The notes beneath the pieces are model-generated. The model made no database searches. It saw only the letters and a list, made by a program, of their open reading frames with translations, and was not told the origin of the DNA. Positions 48,273 to 57,924 of a stretch of 64,000 nucleotides of DNA are shown piece by piece. This DNA is from Prochlorococcus marinus str. GP2 (lineage in GTDB: Bacteria; Cyanobacteriota; Cyanobacteriia; PCC-6307; Cyanobiaceae). Each line of letters opens with the position of its first letter. The stretch's first letter is position 1. The stretch covers positions 1-64,000 of the forward strand of contig NZ_JNAH01000003.1 of the NCBI RefSeq assembly GCF_000759885.1, read 5' to 3'. Made by a program: the position numbers and the translations under genes.

Positions 48273-48720
48273 TATTAAGGAGAGTTCCTATTAGTAAACC
48301 AATACCAGCCGCAATAGCAATAGATAATAGTGGTTTTTTTCTTATTGGATTTTCTATTTTTGGTCTAAGTGTATTGTTAAGTTCTTCTAATAATTCTTCT
48401 AATTGACTTTCGATAGGTTCAATTTTTTCTGATATTTCCCAATTGTTTTCTCTTATTGAATCAATGATTTCAAATAGTTGGCTTTTTATTCCAATTACTG
48501 AGGTTCCACTATGGCTAGCTATTACTTCAACTAAATCATCAATACTCCCTTTAGTGGCTTCAAGGGTTTGTTGTGCAATGTTAGGCCATTTTTCTTTGAT
48601 TAAAGGTATTAAACTGTCAATTTTTTCAAGTAACCATTTTTCCGAAATAACTTCTTTTTCAGGAAGATCAGAGTTATTTTCTTTTTCTTCTACTTCTTTG
48701 GGAGGATGGTAAGTCTCCAT
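48259..48720 (-). CDS. DUF883/YqjD-like membrane-anchored protein
   Basis: 153 residues. An acidic leader (about 1-30), then long amphipathic helices (WPNIAQQTLEATKGSIDDLVEVIASHSG and the repeated IESQLEELLEEL), and a C-terminal membrane anchor near residues 128-150 (KPLLSIAIAAGIGLLIGTLL, with small residues). E. coli YqjD, of this type, associates with ribosomes at the membrane in stationary phase. Whether this one does is unknown. Paired with the YqjE-like gene by overlap. Confidence 0.72.
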   Translation of the reverse strand: METYHPPKEVEEKENNSDLPEKEVISEKWLLEKIDSLIPLIKEKWPNIAQQTLEATKGSIDDLVEVIASHSGTSVIGIKSQLFEIIDSIRENNWEISEKIEPIESQLEELLEELNNTLRPKIENPIRKKPLLSIAIAAGIGLLIGTLLNNGRK

Positions 48721-48890
48721 TATTTAAACTTATTTATTTTAAGATTAGACCCTATTTTCTTAATTTGGAACCCTTATCTAAAGAATTGTTCGATTAATAT
48801 AGAATAAAAACATATAAAAGTTTATTTACATTTTATTTATCTACACTGTTCTGTAAGAAGGTTTTGTTAAGCTATTACTGAATTTATTTA

Positions 48891-49046
48891 ATGAGTTTAA
48901 ATTTCATCATGGATATTACATTTGCATCCTTAATTTTTGCATCTCGCACAATCCCTACAGATTTTGGATTAATAGCTGCAGCTATCGCTGGAGCTGGAAG
49001 TTTGCTATTCATTGCTTTAAGATTCGTACCTGATGCAGGTAATTAA
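48891..49046 (+). CDS. Small single-membrane-span protein, 51 residues
   Basis: ATG 48891 to TAA 49046; an in-frame ATG at 48909 would give 45 residues starting MDITFASLIF. After a polar segment with TIPTDFG there is one membrane helix (LIAAAIAGAGSLLFIALRFV) and a short end DAGN. Size and layout resemble low-mass photosystem or cytochrome subunits, but I cannot match it to PsbX, PsbY, PetG, PetM, PsaI or PsaM. Well-formed composition suggests a real gene. Confidence 0.6.
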   Translation: MSLNFIMDITFASLIFASRTIPTDFGLIAAAIAGAGSLLFIALRFVPDAGN

Positions 49047-49129
49047 ATAACATTAACCATCTTTAACAAAATATATCTTTATCTCAAATTTGTTTTGCAA
49101 ATAGATTCGGTTTATTTATCAATTATATA

Positions 49130-49492
49130 ATGAACAAATGGGTTTTGCTTGAACATAAGGTTTATTCCGTTAACTCGTTCGATATTCATTATGATTTTCT
49201 TGTTGAAAATGGCATAGATTGTTTAACTTGGAAATTTTTAAAACTACCTTTATTAAATCAAGCTTCTATAGAAATTAGTAAGCAGCCAAATCATAGACTT
49301 GTATGGTTATCTAGGGTAGAACATGAACTTTCTGATAATAGAGGGTTTGTAAAAAGAATTGATCATGGAATATTTAAAAGTGCTTCTGAAAAATTGGAGT
49401 CTGATCATTATAGATTCATTTTGGATGGTGAACTTCTTTATGGCTTGTTTGAAATTTCGGGTAATTTTTGCAGATTGAGCAAAAGTTATTAA
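49130..49492 (+). CDS. Small LigD 3'-phosphoesterase-like protein
   Basis: 120 residues with the skeleton of the LigD PE domain: an early histidine (H9 in LLEHK), HYDF (H20 and D22), TWKFLKLP, then VEHE (H65), IDHG (78-80) and a C-terminal LDGELLYGLFEI strand block. PE domains of LigD use His, His/Asp and His to bind manganese and trim 3' ends. Here the Arg of the DFR motif is Leu and the acidic middle loop is missing. No Ku or LigD ligase is nearby. The similarity is by eye; family membership is likely, activity uncertain. Confidence 0.5.
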   Translation: MNKWVLLEHKVYSVNSFDIHYDFLVENGIDCLTWKFLKLPLLNQASIEISKQPNHRLVWLSRVEHELSDNRGFVKRIDHGIFKSASEKLESDHYRFILDGELLYGLFEISGNFCRLSKSY

Positions 49493-49568
49493 TACTCATT
49501 TATAAATAAACGTAATATTCCTATTGAGAATTTTTGCAAATTAGTTATTCTTATTTAGCTATTGAGAC

Positions 49569-52500
49569 TTGAGATTGGTACATATCAATCAGGTCGAGTT
49601 TGAAAATTTTAAATCTTTTGGGGGAAATGTAAAAATACCTCTTGAAGAAGGTTTTACTGTGGTCACGGGTCCTAACGGTTCTGGGAAAAGTAATATTTTA
49701 GATGGAATTTTATTTTGTTTAGGTCTAGCTAATAGCAGAGGTATGAGGGCTGAAAGATTACCAGATCTAATAAATAACTCTAAAGTTAAAGAGGGTAAGT
49801 CATCAGAAACATCTGTATCGGTAAAATTTAATATTCAAGATTGGTCTCCCAGAGAGGACCTTCAGCCTTTGGAACTAGAAGAAGAAGAAATTGCCCTTAA
49901 TAAAGGTCAAAAAGAGTGGTTAGTTTCTAGAAAATTAAGGCTTATGCCAGGGGGTTCTTATGCTTCTACTTATACTTCTGATGGCAAACAATGTACCTTG
50001 CAACAAATACAGAGAATATTAAGAGATATTAGTGTTGATCCTGAGGGCAGCAATGTTGTTATGCAGGGTGATGTAACAAGAATAGTATCAATGAATAATA
50101 AGGAGAGGAGAAATCTGATTGATGAATTAGCAGGAGTCGCACTGTTTGATACAAGAATAGAACAAACTAATGCAAAATTAAATGACGTTTTCGAAAGACA
50201 AGAAAGATGTGAAATTTTAGAAAATGAATTGCAATCTAGTAAAAATAAGCTTGAAAAAGAATGTGAAAAAGCAAAGCGATATAAAGAGTTAAAGGCAAAA
50301 CTATTACAAATAATGGAATTAGAGAAAGTTCTTATTTATGAAAAACAAGTTAAACATGTTGAATCTATAGAAAAAAAAGAAAGTGAAATTGAAAAAAATA
50401 AAATTTTATTTAATAAACAAAAAGAATCTATTAGTAAAGAAATATCAGTCTGTGAAGATGCTTTGAAAATACTTGTTGATGAGCTTAAGGAGAAAGGCGA
50501 GGATAAATTGATTAAAGTTAATTCTGATATTGGAAGTATTAATTCTAGCTTGAGAGAACTTGATAGGATATCTAGCCTGAATAAAGAAGAAGGTATTAAA
50601 TTACAAAAGCAGAGAGATGAAATTGCAATTTCTAAAAGAAATATTGAGTCAGAAAAGATGAGAAAAGAAAATTTCGATGATAATTTTTTAAATCAATTGA
50701 ACTTGCAAATTGATGATCTCACTTTAAAACACAAACATTCCAGAAAAAAACTTTCTGATGCGGCTGGAGAATCTGGAGAATTTTCAAAACAAAGTATCAA
50801 ATTAAATGCTGAGCTTGAAAGTATAAAAAATCAAATTAATCCTATCGAAATAAAAAAAAGGAAAATTGAAGAAGAAACTATTCAGAATAATATACAAAAA
50901 GATGAGATAATGTCGCAGATCGAATCCTTAGACTTAGAAAAGAAGAAACTTTTTCAGGGAAATCAAAGCAAAAAAGAGACATCCGATATAAAGAATAAAA
51001 ACTTGGCAAGTAACAGCGCAGAAATTAATTCTTTAAAAAATGAAATTGATTTATTAATTAAAACTAAATCAAGGCTAAATAACGAGCAATTAAGGCTTGA
51101 AAAGGATTTATCTAGATTCGAAAGCAGGAAGGAAGCTTTAAACGAATCTAGAGGTTCTTATGCTCTTAGGATTCTTTTAGAGGCAGGTTTAGAGGGTATA
51201 CATGGTTATGTAGCTCAACTTGGAGAGGTCAGTGAGAAAAATAGATATGCATTAGAAATTGCTGCTGGAAATAGGTTAGGACAAATTGTTGTTGATAATG
51301 ATCATATTGCTGCAAAAGCAATTGAAATTCTTAAAAAGAAGAAAGCGGGTAGATTAACTTTTTTACCTTTAAATAGAATTAAAAGTCAAAAAAAGAATTA
51401 TGCAATTTCAAGATTTGAAAATAACAGGGAGAATGGATTTATTGATAAAGCTATTAATCTAATTACTTTTGATGAAGTCTATTCCGATGTTTTTCGATAT
51501 GTTTTTGGAGATACTTTGGTTTTTTCAGACTTATCTTCAGCTAGGTTATCTACACAAAAAAATAGATTGGTTACCTTAAGTGGTGAATTATTAGAAGCAA
51601 GTGGAGCTATTACAGGAGGTAGTAAGTTAAATAAAGATTTGGCTTATAGGTTTGGAATTAATAATGATATTGATGATTCCAGTCCTATTAAAGAAAGATT
51701 AAAAGTTATTGAAGAAGCTTTAAAAGAGTCAAATAATGATTTGATAATAAAAAATAATAGACTTAGTAAATTAAATTCAACCCGCAGTCAAATTATTGAG
51801 GATTGTGCTTCATTTAATAAAGAAATTGAAGTAAATCAAGATTCTCTTAAAGTTGTCTCGCAAAGACTTGAGGATTGTAAATTGAGATTAAATAAACTTG
51901 ATACTGCTAATAATTTATTAGTTAACGAGTTAGGTCATTTAAAAGATGAATTGAAGCCTTATCACGATAAGTTGAATCAATTACAAACCATTCAAAAGGC
52001 AAATTATGAAAAAAATCAAAAATCATCATTAATAGCTTTTAATGAGGATTTTAATAATCTTGATAAAAAACTTGAATTACTTATTAAGGAAAGAAATACA
52101 TTATTAGATAAAAAGAATCAATTTGCTTTAGATAAAGAGCGTATCAACAATTCATTAAAAATTAATTTACTACAAGAAAAAAACTTGCAGGAATCTATTA
52201 AACAACTTGCAATTGCTCATAGTGAATGGACAGAAAAAAGAGATAAATTTAAAAAAGAGCTTTTAGATCTCGATAATCAAAAAAATTCCCTGGAAAGGGA
52301 TTTAGGTTTATTGAGAAGGAAAAGAGATGAATTAAACTCTTCAATTTCAAATAAAAGGCAAGAATATAATAACTATCTGTTAAAGCTTGAATATCTTGAA
52401 AGGGATATGCATTCCCTTAAAGAAGAGATGAGGAGCGAAAAAATAAAATTAGAAAATTATAAAAAAGATCTACCTAATCCGTCCCCGGAGTTTGGAGAAT

Positions 52501-53159
52501 ATGAAGGGAAGAGTCTTGAATCTTTGCAATCAGAAATTTCGATTATAAATGCCAAACTAGAAAGCTTAGAACCTGTCAATATGTTAGCTCTTGATGAACT
52601 AGAAGAATTAATTGAGAGATTAAATGGTTTGCGAGAAAAATTAGAAATTCTATCTAATGAAAGATCTGAATTATTGCTGAGAATAGAAACTGTATCTACG
52701 ATGCGTCAAGAAGCTTTTATGCAAGCATTTACAGAAGTTGATAGACATTTTAGAGAAATTTTTGCAAATTTATCTGATGGAGATGGATTTCTTCAACTTG
52801 AAAATCCTAATTCTCCTTTAGAAGGAGGATTAACTTTAGTGGCTCATCCCAAGGGAAAAAATGTCAGAAGATTAGCGTCTATGTCAGGTGGTGAAAAATC
52901 GTTAACTGCTTTAAGTTTTTTATTTGCTTTGCAAAAGTATAAGCCTTCACCTTTTTATGCATTAGACGAGGTTGATAGTTTTTTAGATGGCATTAATGTT
53001 GAAAGGTTGTCAAAACTAATATCAAATCAGTCATCAAATGCTCAATTTATAGTCGTAAGTCATAGAAGGCCTATGATTAGTGCATCTGAACGAACAATTG
53101 GGGTCGCACAAGCAAGAGGTGCTAATACTCAAGTTCTTGGGTTACCAAATGCTGCATAA
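49569..53159 (+). CDS. smc: Chromosome segregation protein SMC
   Basis: Condensin-like ATPase, 1196 residues. The N-terminal ATPase half has Walker A GPNGSGKSN (residues 34-42), and a long coiled coil follows. The hinge (about 520-660) contains EAGLEGIHGYVAQLGEV and GGSKLN. A second coiled coil leads to the C-terminal half with the ABC signature SMSGGEKSLTALS and Walker B ALDEVDSFLD. It starts at TTG 49569 (MRLVHINQVEFENFKSFGG). It is full length with no frameshift. ScpA and ScpB are not in the window. Confidence 0.97.
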   Translation: MRLVHINQVEFENFKSFGGNVKIPLEEGFTVVTGPNGSGKSNILDGILFCLGLANSRGMRAERLPDLINNSKVKEGKSSETSVSVKFNIQDWSPREDLQPLELEEEEIALNKGQKEWLVSRKLRLMPGGSYASTYTSDGKQCTLQQIQRILRDISVDPEGSNVVMQGDVTRIVSMNNKERRNLIDELAGVALFDTRIEQTNAKLNDVFERQERCEILENELQSSKNKLEKECEKAKRYKELKAKLLQIMELEKVLIYEKQVKHVESIEKKESEIEKNKILFNKQKESISKEISVCEDALKILVDELKEKGEDKLIKVNSDIGSINSSLRELDRISSLNKEEGIKLQKQRDEIAISKRNIESEKMRKENFDDNFLNQLNLQIDDLTLKHKHSRKKLSDAAGESGEFSKQSIKLNAELESIKNQINPIEIKKRKIEEETIQNNIQKDEIMSQIESLDLEKKKLFQGNQSKKETSDIKNKNLASNSAEINSLKNEIDLLIKTKSRLNNEQLRLEKDLSRFESRKEALNESRGSYALRILLEAGLEGIHGYVAQLGEVSEKNRYALEIAAGNRLGQIVVDNDHIAAKAIEILKKKKAGRLTFLPLNRIKSQKKNYAISRFENNRENGFIDKAINLITFDEVYSDVFRYVFGDTLVFSDLSSARLSTQKNRLVTLSGELLEASGAITGGSKLNKDLAYRFGINNDIDDSSPIKERLKVIEEALKESNNDLIIKNNRLSKLNSTRSQIIEDCASFNKEIEVNQDSLKVVSQRLEDCKLRLNKLDTANNLLVNELGHLKDELKPYHDKLNQLQTIQKANYEKNQKSSLIAFNEDFNNLDKKLELLIKERNTLLDKKNQFALDKERINNSLKINLLQEKNLQESIKQLAIAHSEWTEKRDKFKKELLDLDNQKNSLERDLGLLRRKRDELNSSISNKRQEYNNYLLKLEYLERDMHSLKEEMRSEKIKLENYKKDLPNPSPEFGEYEGKSLESLQSEISIINAKLESLEPVNMLALDELEELIERLNGLREKLEILSNERSELLLRIETVSTMRQEAFMQAFTEVDRHFREIFANLSDGDGFLQLENPNSPLEGGLTLVAHPKGKNVRRLASMSGGEKSLTALSFLFALQKYKPSPFYALDEVDSFLDGINVERLSKLISNQSSNAQFIVVSHRRPMISASERTIGVAQARGANTQVLGLPNAA

Positions 53160-53204
53160 ACACACTTTTTTAAATTTATACGTCAGAATGATAAAAAGAA
53201 ATTT

Positions 53205-54260
53205 ATGAGCTTGTCTAACACATCTGCTAATAAGAATCTCCCTAACTCGGTTCCTAGTGAACGTTTATGGTTAAGGTCAGAATTAATGGGAACACAAGTG
53301 ATAACTACTGATACTGGAAGACGGCTAGGAGTAGTCGGCGAGGTTGTTGTTGATATTGATAGAAGAGAGGTGGTCGCTTTGGGACTAAGAGATAATCCAC
53401 TTACAAGATTTTTACCAGGTTTGCCAAAATGGATGCCTTTAGAAAGTATTAAGCAAGTTGGAGATGTCATATTAGTTGACTCCCTAGATTCTTTGAGTGA
53501 AAGTTTTTCTCCAGAAAGGTATGGGAAGGTAATTAATTGTCAAGTGATTACAGAATCTGGACAACTTTTGGGAAGAGTTCTTGGCTTTTCTTTTGATATT
53601 GAGACTGGGGATTTGATATCTCTTGTTATGGGTGCTGTTGGTGTGCCGCTCTTAGGCGAGGGAGTTTTAAGTACTTGGGAAATACCTGTTGAGGAAATTG
53701 TAAGTAGTGGTACTGATAGGATTATTGTTTATGAAGGTGCGGAAGAAAAACTGAAGCAACTAAGTAGCGGTCTACTAGAGAAACTTGGAGTCGGGGGTTC
53801 TTCATGGGATGAAAGGGAAGTAAATGGATACTCAGCAAATCTTGTACCTGTTGAGAATCAGTTACTTTCAGGTTCTGAATCAGAACAGCAAAACAATTTG
53901 GTCGAGGAATATGAAGAAGTTGTTGAACAAGATGATTATGAAGAGGATTTTGAAGATGATTATGAAGATGAACTTGAATATGTTGAAATAAAGGGTTCTG
54001 AAGAAGAACTAAATAATAGAAAAAAGCTATACATGGATAATGATGATTCTGATCAGATCCAGAATCAAAATATTGTTAATCAAATAGATGAAAAAAACAA
54101 TATTGATTTTAAGCAAAAGAAACAATCAACTACTAATTTAACTTCGAAAAGACCAATTCAAAATGCATCTGAAACTTTAGATATTGAACCACTTGATGAA
54201 CAAAATTTTGTTCAAGATAATAAAAAATCAGAAAAGTTTGAAATTGATGACCCCTGGTAA
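53205..54260 (+). CDS. PRC-barrel domain protein
   Basis: Two PRC-barrel-like domains in tandem: about residues 29-95 (TGRRLGVVGEVVVDIDRREVVALGLRD) and about 110-180 (SGQLLGRVLGFSFDIETGDLISLVMG). A long acidic, low-complexity tail (Glu/Asp/Tyr, then Gln/Asn/Lys) follows to residue 351. PRC barrels often bind partners such as RNA-processing or photosynthetic proteins. Function is unknown here. Follows smc by 45 bases and may share a transcript. Confidence 0.85.
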   Translation: MSLSNTSANKNLPNSVPSERLWLRSELMGTQVITTDTGRRLGVVGEVVVDIDRREVVALGLRDNPLTRFLPGLPKWMPLESIKQVGDVILVDSLDSLSESFSPERYGKVINCQVITESGQLLGRVLGFSFDIETGDLISLVMGAVGVPLLGEGVLSTWEIPVEEIVSSGTDRIIVYEGAEEKLKQLSSGLLEKLGVGGSSWDEREVNGYSANLVPVENQLLSGSESEQQNNLVEEYEEVVEQDDYEEDFEDDYEDELEYVEIKGSEEELNNRKKLYMDNDDSDQIQNQNIVNQIDEKNNIDFKQKKQSTTNLTSKRPIQNASETLDIEPLDEQNFVQDNKKSEKFEIDDPW

Positions 54261-54263
54261 TTG

Positions 54264-55529
54264 TTAAAGTTTTTTTATTGAATTAAGAATTATAGAAGCA
54301 AGTTTTTTTGCAGCACCTTTATCGCCTCTTTCTTTGTGTAGATTATTCCTAATACTTTTTAATTGATCTCTATTTTTAATAAGAAATAATACTTCTCTTG
54401 CAATTTTTATTGGTGAAATATTACCAATCCTTTCAGGGACAATCATTCTTTTAGCTTTAATATTTGGCCAAGCAAAAAATTTCTTTTTTTTAAAATAGAA
54501 ATTTTTGATTATAAAAGTTAGGAATCTATTTATGAATGAAATTTTTCCAATCACTCCAAAAATACCATCCCAGGCATTCATCATATTTAAATGTTGAGTT
54601 GGCAGAACTACTAACATTGGAAGACTAATTGCTGCTAATTCTGCAGTATTTGCTCCAACAGTTGTAATTGCAAGATCACATTCTTTTAATATTTCATAGC
54701 AAGGATGTTTCTTGATTAGATAAATCTTTGTATTTTTTGATGTTTCAATTACATAATCAAAACGAGAGTCTTTGAAGTTTTTAATTGTTTTGATTTTTGA
54801 TGAGTAATATTTAGCAATTGGATTTTTATTGCTTTGAAAAAATAAATATTCACTTTTATCAGTAGTTGGGGCAATGGGAATTATAAAATTTATATTTTGA
54901 TTTTCTTCAGCGATATGATCTGCAACTTCTAAGAAGAAAGGAATTCCTACAGAAAGCTTTGCTTTCTTAGAACCAGGCAACAATGCAATATGATGTTTTT
55001 CTTTATTTCTTAATGATATTTCGCTATTAAGTTTGATATCTGCCATCAAATCGCCAATGACCTTACATTTATATTTATATCTTTTAGGTATTGACTCTTT
55101 TACTTTTACATTCATAGCAGCTATTGCGTTGGACCATTTAGGCCATCGTGAAACCCATTCAGCATATGTGATATTTAAATAACCTAATCTTTTAGCTAAT
55201 AAAATGCTCCAAAATTGATCCCCACCAAGGAAAATAACTACCCCTTTTTTTGGCCAATATGCAAAAGAATGTGGATTTATTAATAATTTCCAAAAACTTT
55301 TGGATTTTGTAATTAATTCGAATTTATTCCATGAATTTGCAACTGAAAATTCTTTACCAGTAGCATTTGGGCAAGGAACAAGGACTAACCTAAGAGTGAA
55401 ATCTTGTTTATCGTCATCACGTAGTGATTTATTTACTTTGTTAAGCTCATCTATTACAGGATTTACCCATGTGGTTAATTCACCAGGACCATTGGAAATA
55501 ATAACTACTGCAACTGATTTTTTTTTCAT
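54264..55529 (-). CDS. Lipid-A-disaccharide-synthase-related glycosyltransferase
   Basis: 421 residues from ATG 55529 (MKKKSVAVVIISNGPGELTTW); an in-frame ATG at 55550 is also possible. Frames further upstream would read through the tRNA and are rejected. The fold is GT-B, related to LpxB, with IISNGPGEL at the start, FLGGDQFW and the LLPGSKKAKLSV nucleotide-sugar block. TVGANTAELAAISLPMLVVLPTQH near residue 290 matches the acceptor loop. It belongs to the cyanobacterial LpxB-related group whose product is not established. Confidence 0.82.
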   Translation of the reverse strand: MKKKSVAVVIISNGPGELTTWVNPVIDELNKVNKSLRDDDKQDFTLRLVLVPCPNATGKEFSVANSWNKFELITKSKSFWKLLINPHSFAYWPKKGVVIFLGGDQFWSILLAKRLGYLNITYAEWVSRWPKWSNAIAAMNVKVKESIPKRYKYKCKVIGDLMADIKLNSEISLRNKEKHHIALLPGSKKAKLSVGIPFFLEVADHIAEENQNINFIIPIAPTTDKSEYLFFQSNKNPIAKYYSSKIKTIKNFKDSRFDYVIETSKNTKIYLIKKHPCYEILKECDLAITTVGANTAELAAISLPMLVVLPTQHLNMMNAWDGIFGVIGKISFINRFLTFIIKNFYFKKKKFFAWPNIKAKRMIVPERIGNISPIKIAREVLFLIKNRDQLKSIRNNLHKERGDKGAAKKLASIILNSIKKL

Positions 55530-55554
55530 TGCAGTCAAACCAGAATACATTAAA

Positions 55555-55636
55555 TGCGGACGGCGAGACTTGAACTCGCAAGGCCGAAGCCACACGCTCC
55601 TTAGACGTGCGCGTCTACCAATTCCGCCACGTCCGC
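55555..55636 (-). tRNA. tRNA-Leu, anticodon AAG
   Basis: 82 bases. Acceptor stem GCGGACG/CGTCCGC, D-arm with TGGTAGACGC, anticodon stem CACGT/GCGTG around the loop CTAAGGA (anticodon AAG), a class II variable arm (TGGCTTCGGCCTT), and the T-arm GCGAGTTCAAGTCTCGC. The discriminator is A; CCA is not encoded. It is closely upstream of the LpxB-related gene on the same strand. An A at wobble position 34 would need conversion to inosine to read CUN codons. Confidence 0.93.
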
Positions 55637-55896
55637 AAAGGGTTTTCAGCAACCGTGGGATACCTAAACCTTAAAAATATCATACATTATTGGCTGAAAT
55701 AAGGATGTAGTTCGAAAAGAGTATTTTTGAATATCATGAATAATTTTTCTATTGCATAAAACAAATATTTATACATATATAACGTTTTAGGTTGTATTGT
55801 AAAAAATGTCCTCTGATCACTAAAAAAATTTGTTGAATACTTTGGCAAATAATTTTTTATTTTAAGTCATTTCATTTCTTCAATTTTATTTTCATA

Positions 55897-57246
55897 ATGG
55901 TTGAAAAAGTTTTAATTGCTAATCGTGGAGAAATAGCTTTACGAATTGTCAGAAGTTGTAGAGAACTAGGCATTGCAACAGTTGCAGTTTTTAGCACTGT
56001 AGATAAAAAAGCATTGCATGTTCAGCTTGCTGATGAGGCGGTTTGCGTCGGGGATTCATTAAGTAATAAGAGTTATTTAAATATTCCAAATATACTTGCT
56101 GCTGCTACATCAAGAGGAGTTGATGCTATTCATCCTGGTTATGGATTTCTTGCTGAAAATGATAAATTTGCTGAGATGTGTAACGATCACGGCATAGTTT
56201 TTATTGGTCCATCTCCTAAAGCTATTAGATCTATGGGAGATAAATCTACAGCTAAAGAAACTATGGAAGCAGTTGGAGTTCCAACAGTACCTGGCAGTAA
56301 AGGCTTGCTTTCAAATGTTGATGAGGCTTATAAATTGGCAGATGATATTGGTTATCCGGTAATTATTAAAGCGACTGCTGGAGGAGGTGGAAGAGGTATG
56401 AGGTTGGTTGAAAACTCTAATAATCTCGAAAAAATGTTTAAAGCAGCTCAAGGCGAAGCAGAAGCAGCTTTTGGTAATGATGGTTTATATATGGAGAAAT
56501 TTATAAAGAAGCCAAGACATGTAGAAATTCAAATTTTGGCCGACAGGTCGGGTAATGTTGTTCACCTAGGAGAGCGAGATTGTTCGGTTCAAAGAAGACA
56601 TCAGAAGTTACTAGAAGAGTCTCCCAGTCCTGCAATTAACCCTGAGCTTAGAAAAAAAATGGGGAACGCAGCTATTGCTGCTGCAAAAAGTATCGGCTAC
56701 GAAGGAGCGGGGACAGTTGAATTTTTAGTTGATGATGATGATAATTTTTATTTTATGGAAATGAATACTAGGATTCAAGTTGAACATCCTGTTACTGAAA
56801 TGGTTACAGGAGTAGATTTAATAGCTGAGCAAATTAAAATCGCAAGCGGAGCAAACTTGGAATTTAATCAGGATGATATCCATTTAAACGGTCATGCCAT
56901 TGAATGTAGAATCAATGCTGAAGATCCTTCTCACAATTTCCGACCATCACCTGGAAAAATAACTGGGTGGCTTCCTCCAGGTGGCCCTGGTGTAAGGGTG
57001 GATAGTCATGTGTATACAGGCTATGAAATACCTCCTTTCTATGACTCATTAATTGGTAAATTAATAGTCTGGGGAAAAGATCGTAATACTGCAATTAAAC
57101 GTATGAATAGGGCTTTAAATGAATGTGCGGTCACTGGTATTCCTACAACAATTAACTTTCATCTAACTTTACTGAATAAATCTAAATTTAAGCAGGGTAA
57201 GATTCATACTAAATATGTAGAAGAAGAATTATTGCCAAATTACTGA
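55897..57246 (+). CDS. accC: Biotin carboxylase subunit of acetyl-CoA carboxylase
   Basis: Carboxylates the biotin on AccB. ATP-grasp enzyme with [19 protein letters not shown] at the start, [10 protein letters not shown], the glycine-rich lid [12 protein letters not shown] near residue 160, [20 protein letters not shown] and [18 protein letters not shown]. The length of 449 is standard. It is unlinked from accB (at 15722) and stands alone on its strand. Confidence 0.97.
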   Translation: MVEKVLIANRGEIALRIVRSCRELGIATVAVFSTVDKKALHVQLADEAVCVGDSLSNKSYLNIPNILAAATSRGVDAIHPGYGFLAENDKFAEMCNDHGIVFIGPSPKAIRSMGDKSTAKETMEAVGVPTVPGSKGLLSNVDEAYKLADDIGYPVIIKATAGGGGRGMRLVENSNNLEKMFKAAQGEAEAAFGNDGLYMEKFIKKPRHVEIQILADRSGNVVHLGERDCSVQRRHQKLLEESPSPAINPELRKKMGNAAIAAAKSIGYEGAGTVEFLVDDDDNFYFMEMNTRIQVEHPVTEMVTGVDLIAEQIKIASGANLEFNQDDIHLNGHAIECRINAEDPSHNFRPSPGKITGWLPPGGPGVRVDSHVYTGYEIPPFYDSLIGKLIVWGKDRNTAIKRMNRALNECAVTGIPTTINFHLTLLNKSKFKQGKIHTKYVEEELLPNY

Positions 57247-57263
57247 GAAATAATTACTTATTT

Positions 57264-57569
57264 CTATGAAATATTTGTATTTAATGCAAGTTTTATAAGC
57301 CCTTGCTGACCGACCAAAATTTCTCTTAAAAAGCTTATAACTCCGATCCAAATTACGGGTCCAACATCAACACCTCCAATAGGAGGAATTAGTTTTCTTG
57401 TTAAATTAAGAATAGAGCTTGATGGTATTGAAATTAATAACCATAAACCTTTACTTAAATCAATTTTTGGGTACCAAGTAAGTATTAATCTTATTAGAAA
57501 AACTATAGTTAGATATGAAAGAGAAATTCCTAAACTAATATCTAAAATTTGAAGAGAGTTTACAAGCAA
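57264..57569 (-). CDS. YggT-family membrane protein
   Basis: 101 residues with two to three membrane segments and the YggT signature LIRLILTWYPKID and PIGGVDVGPVIW. In chloroplasts and cyanobacteria relatives (CCB3, YlmG) take part in cytochrome b6 heme attachment or thylakoid organisation. Assignment to a precise role is not possible. Convergent with accC, with 17 bases between. Confidence 0.88.
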   Translation of the reverse strand: MLVNSLQILDISLGISLSYLTIVFLIRLILTWYPKIDLSKGLWLLISIPSSSILNLTRKLIPPIGGVDVGPVIWIGVISFLREILVGQQGLIKLALNTNIS

Positions 57570-57658
57570 GAAATCACAATTATTTAACTCATCTTAATAA
57601 ATAACCCATTGAAACGTATTTAATTCGTATTATAAATTGAGAATTTAATATTTAAAAA

Positions 57659-57844
57659 GTGTTTCAAATCTCAAATTTATTACTAGCCGCAGATTTTTCT
57701 GCTGAAGTTGCAAATAATTCAGCAGTTGGAATGATAGGTAGTTTTATTGCGGCTGCTTTACTAATCGTTATTCCAGCCACTGCATTTTTGATTTTTGTTA
57801 GCCAGAAAGATTCCCTCGATCGTACTTCTACCGGAAGACGCTAG
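57659..57844 (+). CDS. psbX: Photosystem II reaction centre protein PsbX
   Basis: A low-mass photosystem II subunit near the plastoquinone channel. The transmembrane part matches Psb[28 protein letters not shown], with the characteristic IPAT and ISQKD-like end. An N-terminal extension of about 25 residues (GTG start at 57659) precedes it, as in other picocyanobacteria. Followed at 80 bases by ycf66; the two may be expressed together. Confidence 0.93.
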   Translation: MFQISNLLLAADFSAEVANNSAVGMIGSFIAAALLIVIPATAFLIFVSQKDSLDRTSTGRR

Positions 57845-57924
57845 TTTTTGTAGAAGTTTTAAGTACACTATATATATAGGGGATATAAATAACCCTTTAA
57901 AAAATAAATTTTTGGAGAAAGAAT

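Noticed and set aside
55530-55652. Long N-terminal extension of the LpxB-related protein reading through the tRNA gene
   Set aside because: The added residues translate the tRNA-Leu sequence; conserved protein sequence begins near 55529.
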